DNA of 64,000 nucleotides from Azospirillum canadense (GTDB lineage: Bacteria; Pseudomonadota; Alphaproteobacteria; Azospirillales; Azospirillaceae). The position numbers and the translations under genes are program-made. How positions within the stretch are numbered: position 1 is the first letter of the stretch; every line of letters starts with the position of its first letter. Of the stretch, positions 17,040 to 25,582 are shown piece by piece. Location of the stretch: assembly GCF_025961225.1 (NCBI RefSeq), contig NZ_JAOQNG010000001.1, positions 1,525,001-1,589,000 on the forward strand, read 5' to 3'. Under the pieces are notes generated by a model. The model was not told where the DNA came from. It saw only the letters and a list, made by a program, of their open reading frames with translations, and did no database searches.

Positions 17040-18227
17040 ATGAAAATCGCCATACCCAGGGAGCGGCGCGCGGGCGAGCTTCGCGTTGCGGCGTCCCCTG
17101 AGACGGTCAAGAAGCTGAGGGGCCTCGGCCTCGACGTGGTCGTGGAAAGCGGCGCCGGGCTGGGCTCCAGCCTGCCGGACCAGGTTTATGCGGATGCCGG
17201 CGCCACCATCGCGCCGGATGCCGCGTCGGCGCTGGCCGACGCCGACATCGTGCTGAAGGTGCAGCGCCCGCTGATCGCCCAGGATGTTGAAAGGGGCGAG
17301 GGGGACCTCGACGAGCTGGCGCTGATCAAGCGCGGCGCGCTGCTGCTCGCCATCCTGAACCCGTACAACAGCCGCGAGCATGTGGCCGCCTACGCCGCCG
17401 CGGGGGTGAACGCCTTCGCCATGGAGTTCATGCCGCGCATCACCCGCGCCCAAGTCATGGACGTGCTGTCCTCCCAGGCCAACCTCGCCGGCTTCAAGGC
17501 GGTGGTCGACGCCGCTTCCGAGTACGGCCGCGCCTTCCCGATGATGATGACCGCCGCGGGCACCGTGCCGCCGGCCAAGGCCTTCATCATGGGCGTCGGC
17601 GTCGCCGGCCTGCAGGCCATCGCCACGGCCAAGCGCCTGGGCGCCATCGTCTCGGCGACCGACGTGCGCCCGGCGGTGAAGGAGCAGGTGCAGAGCCTCG
17701 GCGGCAGCTTCGTCGCGGTGGAGAACGAGGAGTTCAAGCAGGCCGAGACGGCCGGCGGCTACGCCAAGGAGATGTCGGACGACTACAAGCGCCAGCAGGC
17801 GGCGCTGGTGGCCGAGCACATCAAGAAGCAGGACATCGTGATCACCACGGCGCTGATCCCCGGGCGCAAGGCGCCGGTGCTGGTGACGCGCGAGCATGTG
17901 GCGTCGATGAAGCCGGGCTCGGTGATCATCGACCTGGCGGTGGAGCAGGGCGGCAACGTCGAGGGCTCCGAGCTGGGCAAGGTGGTTGTCACCGACAACG
18001 GGGTGAAGATCGTCGGCCACGCCAACTACCCCAGCCGCATCGCCGAGAGCGCCTCGCTGCTCTACGCCAAGAACCTGCTGGCCCTGCTCCAGTCGCTGCA
18101 CGACAAGGAGAAGGGCGTCGCGCTCAACTGGGACGACGAGATCGTCAAGGCCATCGCGCTGACCCGCGACGGCCAGGTCGTCCACCCCGCCTTCGCGGAC
18201 AAGGTCCGCGAAGCGCAGACCGTCTGA
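17040..18227 (+). CDS. pntAA: NAD(P) transhydrogenase subunit alpha part 1
   Basis: A 395-residue soluble NAD(H)-binding domain I of proton-translocating transhydrogenase, which drives NADH + NADP+ to NAD+ + NADPH with proton influx. Marks: the start [20 protein letters not shown], the Rossmann loop [18 protein letters not shown], the mobile-loop region, and the [19 protein letters not shown] end. The enzyme is split into three proteins, as in Rhodospirillum rubrum. ATG 17040 follows TGGGAGG. pntAB begins 13 bases after the stop. Lying next to a probable NADPH-dependent oxalyl-CoA reductase gene, it may turn formate-derived NADH into NADPH. Confidence 0.95.
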   Translation: MKIAIPRERRAGELRVAASPETVKKLRGLGLDVVVESGAGLGSSLPDQVYADAGATIAPDAASALADADIVLKVQRPLIAQDVERGEGDLDELALIKRGALLLAILNPYNSREHVAAYAAAGVNAFAMEFMPRITRAQVMDVLSSQANLAGFKAVVDAASEYGRAFPMMMTAAGTVPPAKAFIMGVGVAGLQAIATAKRLGAIVSATDVRPAVKEQVQSLGGSFVAVENEEFKQAETAGGYAKEMSDDYKRQQAALVAEHIKKQDIVITTALIPGRKAPVLVTREHVASMKPGSVIIDLAVEQGGNVEGSELGKVVVTDNGVKIVGHANYPSRIAESASLLYAKNLLALLQSLHDKEKGVALNWDDEIVKAIALTRDGQVVHPAFADKVREAQTV

Positions 18228-18240
18228 GGAGGCGGCGTCC

Positions 18241-18675
18241 ATGGAACATCCCGATCCCGCGAGCCAGCTGGATGCGTTTCGCCAGTCGCTCCTCACCCTG
18301 ACCAACCAGACCGCTGAACTCAACGTCCAGGTCGCGCAGCTGACCCACGCCATGCCCGTACCCGCCAACATCGTGGACACCGCCAGCCACGGCAGCTTCA
18401 TCATCACCGGCCTGACGGTGCTCGTCCTGGCCTGCTTTGTCGGCTACTACGTCGTGTGGCGGGTGACGCCGGCGCTGCACTCGCCGCTGATGGCGGTGAC
18501 CAACGCCGTGTCCTCGGTGATCATCGTCGGCGCCCTCATCGCCGCCGGCCCGGCCGGCTTCGGCTTCTCCAAGATCATGGGCTTCCTCGCCGTCATCCTG
18601 GCCAGCGTCAACATCTTCGGCGGCTTCCTGGTCACCCAGCGCATGCTCTCCATGTTCAAGAAGAAGGGCAAGTAA
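18241..18675 (+). CDS. pntAB: NAD(P) transhydrogenase subunit alpha part 2
   Basis: A 144-residue membrane subunit with about three or four helices ([56 protein letters not shown]) that forms part of the proton channel domain II. The motif [17 protein letters not shown] is typical. The tail [10 protein letters not shown] is short and basic. The N-terminal 45 residues are polar and may contact domain I. The gene sits between pntAA and pntB with spacings of 13 and 2 bases, so the three are one operon. Confidence 0.95.
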   Translation: MEHPDPASQLDAFRQSLLTLTNQTAELNVQVAQLTHAMPVPANIVDTASHGSFIITGLTVLVLACFVGYYVVWRVTPALHSPLMAVTNAVSSVIIVGALIAAGPAGFGFSKIMGFLAVILASVNIFGGFLVTQRMLSMFKKKGK

Positions 18676-18677
18676 CC

Positions 18678-20075
18678 ATGGAAACGCTGTCGGCCCTTCT
18701 CTACCTCGTCGCCTCCATCTGCTTCATCATGGCGCTGCGCGGGCTCAGCAGCCCGGAGACCTCGCGCCAGGGCAACCTCTACGGCATGGTCGGCATGACC
18801 ATCGCCATCCTGACCACGCTGGCCCTGCCCATCGTCCAGTCCTACTGGATGATCGTCCTCGGCATCGCGATTGGCGGCGGCATCGGCTACGTCATCGCCA
18901 AGAAGATCGAGATGACCGCGCTGCCCCAGCTGGTCGCCGCCTTCCACTCGCTGGTCGGCCTCGCCGCGGTGTTCGTGGCGCTCTCGGCCTTCTACTCGCC
19001 GGAGGCCTACGGCATCGGCGTGTCCGGGGCCATCGCCAAGGGCTCGCTGGTCGAAATGGCGCTCGGCACCGCGATCGGCGCCATCACCTTCACCGGCTCG
19101 CTCGTCGCCTTCGCCAAGCTGCAGGGCCTGGTCACCGGCAAGCCGCTGGTCTTCCCCTTCCAGCACCACCTCAACGCCGGCCTCGGCGTGCTGACCATCC
19201 TGCTGATCCTCTGGCTGGTGCAGTCCAACGCCTCGGTGGCCATGTGGCTGATCGTGCTGGTGGCGCTGGCGCTGGGCTTCCTGCTGATCCTGCCGATCGG
19301 CGGGGCGGACATGCCGGTGGTGATCTCGATGCTGAACAGCTACTCCGGCTGGGCGGCGGCGGGCATCGGCTTCACGCTGCAGAACAACCTGCTGATCATC
19401 ACCGGCGCGCTGGTCGGCTCCTCGGGTGCCATTCTGTCCTACATCATGTGCAAGGGCATGAACCGCTCGATCTTCAACGTCATCCTCGGCGGCTTCGGCG
19501 GTGACAGCGGCGCGGCCGCAGCCGGCGGCGCCGGCGGCGGTGAGCGCGGGACGGTGAAGGCCGGCTCGCCGGAGGACGCGGCCTACATCATGAAGAACGC
19601 GCAGTCGGTGATCATCGTGCCGGGCTACGGCATGGCGGTGGCGCAGGCGCAGCACGCGCTGCGCGAGATGGCCGACCTGCTGAAGAAGGAAGGGGTGGAC
19701 GTCAAGTACGCCATCCACCCCGTCGCGGGGCGCATGCCCGGCCACATGAATGTGCTGCTGGCCGAGGCCAACGTGCCGTACGACGAGGTGTTCGAGCTGG
19801 AGGACATCAACCGCGACTTCGGCACGGCGGACGTGGCCTTTGTGATCGGCGCCAACGACGTGACCAACCCGGCGGCCAAGACCGACCCGCAGTCGCCGAT
19901 CTACGGCATGCCGATCCTGGATGTCGAAAAGGCCAAGACGGTGTTCTTCATCAAGCGCGGCATGGCCGCCGGCTACGCCGGCGTGGAGAACGAGCTGTTC
20001 TTCCGCCCCAACACCATGATGCTGTTCGGCGACGCCAAAAAGGTCACCGAAGAGGTCGTGAAGGCGACCGAGTAA
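18678..20075 (+). CDS. pntB: NAD(P) transhydrogenase subunit beta
   Basis: A 465-residue protein with an N-terminal membrane half (about nine helices, residues 1-265) and a C-terminal NADP(H)-binding domain III (about 290-465). Domain III shows VIIVPGYGMAVAQAQ, the VKYAIHPVAGRMPGHMNVLLAE loop, VIGANDVTNPAA and VFFIKRGMAAGYAGVENELF. A Gly/Ala-rich linker (about 275-290) joins the two halves. ATG 18678 lies two bases after the pntAB stop. A strong terminator follows, closing the pnt operon. Confidence 0.95.
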   Translation: METLSALLYLVASICFIMALRGLSSPETSRQGNLYGMVGMTIAILTTLALPIVQSYWMIVLGIAIGGGIGYVIAKKIEMTALPQLVAAFHSLVGLAAVFVALSAFYSPEAYGIGVSGAIAKGSLVEMALGTAIGAITFTGSLVAFAKLQGLVTGKPLVFPFQHHLNAGLGVLTILLILWLVQSNASVAMWLIVLVALALGFLLILPIGGADMPVVISMLNSYSGWAAAGIGFTLQNNLLIITGALVGSSGAILSYIMCKGMNRSIFNVILGGFGGDSGAAAAGGAGGGERGTVKAGSPEDAAYIMKNAQSVIIVPGYGMAVAQAQHALREMADLLKKEGVDVKYAIHPVAGRMPGHMNVLLAEANVPYDEVFELEDINRDFGTADVAFVIGANDVTNPAAKTDPQSPIYGMPILDVEKAKTVFFIKRGMAAGYAGVENELFFRPNTMMLFGDAKKVTEEVVKATE

Positions 20076-20098
20076 CGGGGTGGGTGCTTAAAAAAGGA

Positions 20099-20136
20099 AG
20101 CCCCTTTCCGGTGAGCCGGGAAGGGGCTTTTTGTTT
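20099..20136 (+). terminator. Rho-independent terminator of the pnt operon
   Basis: AGCCCCTTTCCGG and CCGGGAAGGGGCT form a 13-pair stem with loop TGAG (one G-U pair), followed by TTTTTGTTTG. It begins 24 bases after the pntB stop. Confidence 0.9.
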
Positions 20137-20147
20137 GTGTTAGTATT

Positions 20148-20222
20148 GCCCCCACCCTAACCCTCCCCTGCGAAGCGGGGGAGGGAAGGGGCCCATGCGG
20201 CAGCATGGGAAGGGAGGGGGCA
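20148..20222. repeat. CCCTCTCCCC-family palindromic repeat
   Basis: CCCCCACCCTAACCCTCCCC, a small GCGAAGC loop, GGGGGAGGG, then GGGAAGGGAGGGGGCA. The element fills the space between the pnt terminator and the convergent CBS-BON gene. Confidence 0.7.
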
Positions 20223-20235
20223 CTCGGCGTTGGGC

Positions 20236-20940
20236 TCAGAACCCCACCGCACCTTCGGCCACATGGTCGACGATGACCAGGTTGTTCTCCACGCGCTTCA
20301 CGCCCGGGGTGTTCTCCGCCGCCACGCGCAGGGCGTCCCTTTGCGCCTCGGTGCGGACGCTGCCCCAGAGATGCACCACGCCGTTGCGAACGACGATGTT
20401 GTCGCTGATCTCCGGCGCCCAGGGCTCGGCGCGCAGGGTTTGCAGGATGCGGTCGCGCAGCGCGCCGTCGTCGGCCGCGGCCGGGGCGACGTCGGGTGCG
20501 ATGGTGGCCAGCACGTGCAGCAGGTTGGCCCGGCTGATGATGCCCACCAGCCTGCCGTCGTGGACGACCGGGACGCGCTTGATCCGGTGCGACTCCATGC
20601 GCCGGACGACCTCCTCAATCGGCGAGTCCTCGTTCACCGCGACCAGATTGGTGGACATGACGTCGCGCACGCGGCGGCCGTGCGACTTGCTGTAGTCGTG
20701 CGCCTGGGTCGACGAGGCGCCAGCGAACATGGCGAGCCACCAGCTGGCCCGGCGCACCGTGCCCGTCTCGGCGCGGCGCAGCAGGTCCCCTTCGCTGATG
20801 ATGCCGAGCAGGCGCCCGTCCGCGTCGCAGACCGGGAGCCCGCTGATCCGGTTTTCCAGCATGCGCTGCGCGGCGTCGGTCACCGTGCTGTCCGGATCGA
20901 TGGTGATGACCTGGCGGGTCATGATGTCAGCCGCCTTCAT
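20236..20940 (-). CDS. CBS pair plus BON domain protein
   Basis: A 234-residue protein. Two CBS motifs (about 1-60, LLGIISEGDLLRR; and about 92-150, LVGIISRANLLHV) surround a segment with WWLAMFAGASS, and a C-terminal BON domain (about 160-228) ends in TPGVKRVENNLVIVDHV. CBS-BON proteins are common in alphaproteobacteria and are thought to sense nucleotides; BON domains often contact membranes or polymers. No signal peptide is seen. The ATG at 20940 has AGGAGGAAACG on its strand. It is divergent from gntR1 across a region with four operator-like palindromes, the nearest 81 bases upstream. Family sure, role unknown. Confidence 0.88.
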   Translation of the reverse strand: MKAADIMTRQVITIDPDSTVTDAAQRMLENRISGLPVCDADGRLLGIISEGDLLRRAETGTVRRASWWLAMFAGASSTQAHDYSKSHGRRVRDVMSTNLVAVNEDSPIEEVVRRMESHRIKRVPVVHDGRLVGIISRANLLHVLATIAPDVAPAAADDGALRDRILQTLRAEPWAPEISDNIVVRNGVVHLWGSVRTEAQRDALRVAAENTPGVKRVENNLVIVDHVAEGAVGF

Positions 20941-21020
20941 GGCGTTTCCTCCTGCTGCGGTTTTGCTTGTGAGCCCAGTCTACACCGACTCGGCCGAGCC
21001 CATGGCCGCGCTTTGGTGTA

Positions 21021-21030
21021 CGGTATACCA
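21021..21030. promoter_or_regulatory. GntR-type operator, CGGTATACCA
   Basis: Context GTACGGTATACCACTG. Nine of ten bases fit the consensus. It lies 81 bases upstream of the cbs-BON start, on the side of that promoter. Confidence 0.7.
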
Positions 21031-21182
21031 CTGCGCCGATCCGCCGCAGGGCAGGGCGGAAAAAAGAAGGCTCCCACGGTGGTGAACCGGGGAGCCGCCA
21101 GTCGGGGAATCTACAGGGAGGAATGCGTGTAGTTCCGGTTAAGGTTTTAACCCGGTATTTGCTTGCCCAACCAACATGGATT

Positions 21183-21192
21183 CGGTATACCA
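21183..21192. promoter_or_regulatory. GntR-type operator, CGGTATACCA
   Basis: Context TTCGGTATACCAGT. Its centre is 29 bases from the next site at 21212, close to three helical turns. Confidence 0.7.
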
Positions 21193-21211
21193 GTCATGTT
21201 GCGCTGGAATA

Positions 21212-21221
21212 CCGTATACCA
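21212..21221. promoter_or_regulatory. GntR-type operator, CCGTATACCA
   Basis: Context AATACCGTATACCAGAT. One half-site deviates (CCG for TGG). It is paired with the site at 21183. Confidence 0.6.
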
Positions 21222-21377
21222 GATGCCAGATCGGGGTCGCCGCGCCGTTCGATGTCCGCCGCGCCCGGTCCTAAAGCCCTGATAATAAACAAAACAGTTC
21301 TTCGGTTACTTCCTGATCTGGTTCCAGCCGAAAACAGTTCGCATCGCTAACATATTCCCTTGAGTTCGCTTGGCATC

Positions 21378-21387
21378 TGGTATACCG
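21378..21387. promoter_or_regulatory. GntR-type operator, TGGTATACCG
   Basis: Context ATCTGGTATACCGTAT. It lies about 95 bases before gntR1 and is well placed for autoregulation of the gntR1-oxc-frc genes. Confidence 0.7.
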
Positions 21388-21482
21388 TATCACCAATCCA
21401 AGCCCGCAACAGAACCACAAGAAGCCGGTAAGGCAGGTGCAATCAGCGCAAAACGCGCGGCGGATACAGGGACGGGAACGTG

Positions 21483-22172
21483 ATGAATCGAATGAGTTTC
21501 TCCGTAGAACCCCTCGACCAGGGGATGAGTTTCAAGGCAAAGGCCTATCAGGCGCTCCGCCACGCCATCACCCAGATGGACATCTACGGAGAGGCCAACG
21601 AGATCCGCCTCGACGAACGCCAGCTCTGCGAAGCGCTCGGCGTCAGCCGCACCCCGGTGCGCGAGGCCATGGCGCTCCTGGAGCAGGAGGGATTCATCCG
21701 CTCCATGCCGCGCCGGGGCATCTTCGTGGTCCGCAAGACGAAGGCCGAGGTCATCGAGATGATCACGGTCTGCGCCGCTCTCGAAGGCATGGCCGCGCGC
21801 CTCTTCGTGGAGCGCGCCACCGAGCGCAAGATGAAGGAGCTGAACGCGACCTTCGACCGCTTCTCGGAAGGCGAGCTGGCCGACCACGTCCTGGAATACT
21901 CCGACGCGAACATCCTGTTTCACCAGTCGATCATCCAAGCCTCGGGCTGCACGTTGATCGGCGACCTGACCGACCGGTTCTTCATCCACATGCGGGCGAT
22001 CCGCCGCGTCACCATGCGACGCGGCCGGAGGGCCGAGAAATCGATCGTCGAACACCGGGAAATCATCGAAGCATTGATGAACCGCGACGCCGATCTGGCC
22101 GAGCGTCGTGTGCGTGAACACACGCTCGGCCTTGCCCGCTATGTGGAACTGCACTGCGATTTTCTCGACTGA
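21483..22172 (+). CDS. GntR/FCD-family regulator, copy 1
   Basis: A 229-residue transcription factor. The N-terminal winged helix (about 15-85) has [31 protein letters not shown]. The C-terminal all-helical FCD domain carries the metal/ligand-binding Asp and His residues ([14 protein letters not shown] and later His positions). FCD members bind small organic acids and usually repress nearby catabolic genes. The paralogue at 44409-45098 has the same length and a near-identical recognition helix. ATG 21483 is chosen because it aligns with the paralogue; GTG 21480 is adjacent. The oxc gene follows 41 bases after the stop. It probably reads the TGGTATACCA sites; the effector may be oxalyl-CoA, oxalate or glyoxylate (inference). 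Confidence 0.9.
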   Translation: MNRMSFSVEPLDQGMSFKAKAYQALRHAITQMDIYGEANEIRLDERQLCEALGVSRTPVREAMALLEQEGFIRSMPRRGIFVVRKTKAEVIEMITVCAALEGMAARLFVERATERKMKELNATFDRFSEGELADHVLEYSDANILFHQSIIQASGCTLIGDLTDRFFIHMRAIRRVTMRRGRRAEKSIVEHREIIEALMNRDADLAERRVREHTLGLARYVELHCDFLD

Positions 22173-22213
22173 CCGCTCTCGAAACCAAAGAAGCTCGGGG
22201 AGGACTTACCCTT

Positions 22214-23977
22214 ATGTCTAGTGCGGCTGCAACGATGGTCAAGAACCAAGCCACGGACGAAACCGAAGTCGACGCAGCGCTGACGGATGGCTTTCAGCTC
22301 GTCATCGATGCGCTCAAGCTCAATGGCATCGAGAATCTGTACTGCGTGCCCGGCATTCCGATTTCCGACCTGCTCCGCATGGCGCAGGGCGAGGGCATGC
22401 GCGTCATCTCCTTCCGCCACGAGCAGAACGCCGGCCATGCCGCCGCCGTCGCCGGTTTCCTCACCAAGAAGCCGGGCGTCTGCCTGACCGTGTCGGCCCC
22501 GGGCTTCCTGAACGGCCTGACCGCTCTCGCCAACGCGACCACCAACTGCTTCCCGATGATCCTGATCTCCGGGTCGTCCGAGCGCGAGATCGTCGATCTC
22601 CAGCAGGGCGACTATGAGGAGATGGACCAGCTCGCCATCGCCAAGCCGCTCTGCAAGGCGGCCTTCCGCGTGCTGCACGCCCAGGACATCGGCATCGCCG
22701 TCGCCCGCGCCATCCGCGCGGCCGTCTCCGGCCGTCCGGGCGGCGTCTACCTCGACCTGCCGGCCAAGCTGTTCTCGCAGGTGATGAACGCCGCCGAGGG
22801 TGCCAAGTCGCTGGTGAAGGTCATCGACCCGGCCCCGGACCAGCTGCCGGCCCCGTCGGCGGTGGCCCGCGCGCTCGACGTGATGAAGGGCGCCAAGCGT
22901 CCGCTGATCATCCTCGGCAAGGGCGCCGCCTACGCGCAAGCCGACGACGCGGTGCGCGAGCTGATCGAGAAGAGCGGCATCCCGTTCCTCCAGATGAGCA
23001 TGGCCAAGGGCCTGCTGCCCGACACGCACCCGCAGTCGGCCGGCGCCGCCCGCTCCACCGTGCTGAAGGATTCGGATGTCGTCCTGCTGGTCGGCGCCCG
23101 CCTGAACTGGCTGCTGTCGCACGGCAAGGGCAAGTCCTGGGGCGAGCCCGGCTCGAAGAAGTTCATCCAGATCGACATCGAGCCGAAGGAGATGGACAGC
23201 AACGTCGAGATCGTCGCCCCGCTGGTCGGCGACATCGGCTCCTGCGTGTCGGCCCTGACCGCCGGCCTGGGTGGTGACTGGACCCCGCCGCCGTCCGAAT
23301 GGCTGGAGACGGTCAGCACGAAGAAGGACGCCAACATCGCCAAGATGGCGCCCAAGCTGATGAACAACAAGTCGCCGATGGACTTCCACGGCGCGCTTGG
23401 GGCCCTGCGCCGCATCATCAAGGAGCGTCCGGACGCGATCCTGGTCAACGAGGGCGCCAACACACTCGACCTCGCCCGCGGCATCATCGACATGTACCAG
23501 CCGCGCAAGCGCCTGGACGTCGGCACCTGGGGCGTGATGGGCATCGGCATGGGCTACGCCGTCGCCGCCGCCGTGGAGACCGGCAAGCCGGTGCTGGCGA
23601 TCGAGGGCGACAGCGCCTTCGGCTTCTCCGGCATGGAGGTGGAGACGGTCTGCCGGTACAACCTGCCGGTCTGCATCGTCGTCTTCAACAACAACGGCAT
23701 CTACCGCGGCACCGACACCAACCCGACCGGCGGCGCCGACCCGTCGCCGATGGTCTTCGTGCCGGACAGCCGCTACGACAAGATGATGGAAGCGTTCGGT
23801 GGCACCGGCGTCCACGTCACCTCGCCGGACGAGCTGTACCGGGCCGTTGCCGAGGCGATGAACTCCGGCAAGCCGACGCTCATCAACGCCGCCATCGACC
23901 CGGCGGCCGGCACCGAGAGCGGCAACATCGGCAGCCTGAACCCGACGAGCGCGGTCCGCAAGGGCCCGAAGACCTAA
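22214..23977 (+). CDS. oxc: Oxalyl-CoA decarboxylase
   Basis: A 587-residue ThDP-dependent enzyme that converts oxalyl-CoA to formyl-CoA and CO2 in the cytoplasm. The N-terminal pyrimidine domain has the cofactor-activating Glu70 in [10 protein letters not shown]. The middle domain binds CoA/ADP. The C-terminal pyrophosphate domain has the GDS...NN motif beginning at residues 465-467 and ending [11 protein letters not shown]. The length is close to the Oxalobacter enzyme (about 568). The ATG follows GGGGAGGACTT. The gene lies between gntR1 and frc, the usual oxalotroph order. The C-terminal tail [14 protein letters not shown] also fits the family. Call is firm. Confidence 0.96.
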   Translation: MSSAAATMVKNQATDETEVDAALTDGFQLVIDALKLNGIENLYCVPGIPISDLLRMAQGEGMRVISFRHEQNAGHAAAVAGFLTKKPGVCLTVSAPGFLNGLTALANATTNCFPMILISGSSEREIVDLQQGDYEEMDQLAIAKPLCKAAFRVLHAQDIGIAVARAIRAAVSGRPGGVYLDLPAKLFSQVMNAAEGAKSLVKVIDPAPDQLPAPSAVARALDVMKGAKRPLIILGKGAAYAQADDAVRELIEKSGIPFLQMSMAKGLLPDTHPQSAGAARSTVLKDSDVVLLVGARLNWLLSHGKGKSWGEPGSKKFIQIDIEPKEMDSNVEIVAPLVGDIGSCVSALTAGLGGDWTPPPSEWLETVSTKKDANIAKMAPKLMNNKSPMDFHGALGALRRIIKERPDAILVNEGANTLDLARGIIDMYQPRKRLDVGTWGVMGIGMGYAVAAAVETGKPVLAIEGDSAFGFSGMEVETVCRYNLPVCIVVFNNNGIYRGTDTNPTGGADPSPMVFVPDSRYDKMMEAFGGTGVHVTSPDELYRAVAEAMNSGKPTLINAAIDPAAGTESGNIGSLNPTSAVRKGPKT

Positions 23978-24019
23978 AGCAAACACCAAGGAACCGAACA
24001 GTCCCCCGTTGAAGTAAAG

Positions 24020-24048
24020 CGCGGTCCGCCCCCAACAAGCGGACCGCG
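24020..24048 (+). terminator. Hairpin between oxc and frc
   Basis: CGCGGTCCGC and GCGGACCGCG form a perfect ten-pair stem with a nine-base loop. No T-tract follows, so partial attenuation or mRNA stabilisation is more likely than full termination. Confidence 0.5.
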
Positions 24049-24113
24049 ACATCCCGAAAAACGCGGACCAAGGGACGCGGGGACAACACCACACGAGACC
24101 CTGGGAGGGTTGG

Positions 24114-25388
24114 ATGGCAAAGGCACTTGAAGGCGTCAAGATTCTCGACTTCACCCACGTCCAGTCGGGCCCGACCTGCACGCAGCTGCTGGCGTGGTTC
24201 GGGGCCGACGTGATCAAGGTCGAGCGTCCGGGGGAAGGGGACATCACGCGCGGCCAGCTGCGCGATATTCCCGATGCCGACAGCCTTTACTTCACCATGC
24301 TGAACCACAACAAGCGGTCGATCACGCTCGACACCAAGAACCCCGCCGGCAAGGCGATCCTGGAAGAGCTGGTCCGCACCTGCGACGTGATGGTCGAGAA
24401 CTTCGCCCCCGGCGTCCTCGACCGCATGGGCTTCTCGTGGGAACGCATCCAGGAGATCAACCCCCGCATCATCGTGGCCTCGGTCAAGGGCTTCGGCCCC
24501 GGCCCCTATGAGGACTGCAAGGTCTACGAGAACGTCGCCCAGTGCGCGGGCGGTGCCGCCTCCACCACCGGCTTCGACGACGGCCCGCCGCTGGTCACCG
24601 GCGCGCAGATCGGCGACAGCGGCACCGGCCTGCACCTGGCGCTGGGCATCGTCACCGCGCTCTACCAGCGCACCCACACCGGCCGCGGCCAGAAGGTGCT
24701 GGCGGCCATGCAGGACGCCGTTCTGAACCTCTGCCGCGTCAAGCTGCGCGACCAGCAGCGGCTCGCCCACGGCCCGCTGAAGGAATACCCGCAGTACCCG
24801 AACGGCGAGTTCGGCGACACGGTGCCGCGCGCCGGCAATGCCTCGGGCGGTGGCCAGCCGGGCTGGATCCTGAAGTGCAAGGGCTGGGAGACCGACCCGA
24901 ACGCCTACATCTACTTCATCACCCAGGCCCCGGTCTGGGCCAAGATCTGCGACGTGATCGGCAAGCCGGAGTGGGTCACCGACCCGGACTACGCCACGCC
25001 GGTTGCCCGCCTACCGCGCCTGAAGGAGATCTTCGCGACGGTGGAGGAATGGACCATGACCAAGACGAAGTTCGAGGCCATGGAAATCCTGAACCAGCAC
25101 GACATCCCCTGCGGCCCGATCCTGTCCATGAAGGAACTGGCCGAAGACCAGTCCCTGCGCGAGACCGGCACCGTCGTGGAGGTCGATCACCCGAAGCGTG
25201 GCAAGTACCTGTCGGTCGGCAACCCGATCAAGCTGTCGGACAGCCCGACCGAGGTGACGCGCTCGCCGCTGCTGGGCGAGCACACCGACGAGATCCTGAG
25301 CGAGGTGCTGGGCTTCGACCCGCAGCGCATCGCCGAACTGCGGGAGAGCGGCGCGCTCGGCGCCACCCGGCGTCTGGCCGCCGAGTAA
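24114..25388 (+). CDS. frc: Formyl-CoA:oxalate CoA-transferase
   Basis: A 424-residue class III CoA-transferase that moves CoA from formyl-CoA to oxalate, giving oxalyl-CoA and formate. The catalytic aspartate is Asp168 in [11 protein letters not shown], equivalent to Asp169 of the Oxalobacter enzyme. Gln17 in [11 protein letters not shown] and the flexible glycine loop SGGGQPGW are also present. The length matches FRC and YfdW (416-428). RBS CTGGGAGGG precedes ATG 24114. It pairs with oxc to form a catalytic CoA cycle. Related transferases accept succinyl-CoA as donor, which is relevant to the sucCD genes downstream. Confidence 0.96.
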   Translation: MAKALEGVKILDFTHVQSGPTCTQLLAWFGADVIKVERPGEGDITRGQLRDIPDADSLYFTMLNHNKRSITLDTKNPAGKAILEELVRTCDVMVENFAPGVLDRMGFSWERIQEINPRIIVASVKGFGPGPYEDCKVYENVAQCAGGAASTTGFDDGPPLVTGAQIGDSGTGLHLALGIVTALYQRTHTGRGQKVLAAMQDAVLNLCRVKLRDQQRLAHGPLKEYPQYPNGEFGDTVPRAGNASGGGQPGWILKCKGWETDPNAYIYFITQAPVWAKICDVIGKPEWVTDPDYATPVARLPRLKEIFATVEEWTMTKTKFEAMEILNQHDIPCGPILSMKELAEDQSLRETGTVVEVDHPKRGKYLSVGNPIKLSDSPTEVTRSPLLGEHTDEILSEVLGFDPQRIAELRESGALGATRRLAAE

Positions 25389-25416
25389 CCGCAGGAGCCT
25401 CGCACCACAGCCTACA

Positions 25417-25462
25417 GCCTTCCCCGCCGCAGGGCGGGGGAGGCGGGAGCGCCGCTCCCACG
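25417..25462. repeat. Degenerate GC-rich palindrome between frc and the acyl-CoA synthetase gene
   Basis: CCTTCCCCGCC GCA GGGCGGGGGAGG followed by GGAGCGCCGCTCCC. It looks like a worn copy of the CCCTCTCCCC family. Confidence 0.4.
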
Positions 25463-25582
25463 CCGAGACACCTCATGTGCGCCGCGGACACTAACCGCTG
25501 CCGACCAACGTTAAGAAATCTGCCCGCGACGCGAATTCAAAAGAACAAAGCCCGAAAAAGAAGTTCGCAAGGAGGGAACGCC

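Larger units (their letters stand above)
20941..21482. other. Divergent control region between cbs-BON and gntR1
   Basis: About 540 bases with no gene. The region carries four operator-like palindromes centred near 21026, 21188, 21217 and 21383. Compared with the surroundings the stretch is AT-rich around 21280-21350, as expected for promoters. Confidence 0.65.
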
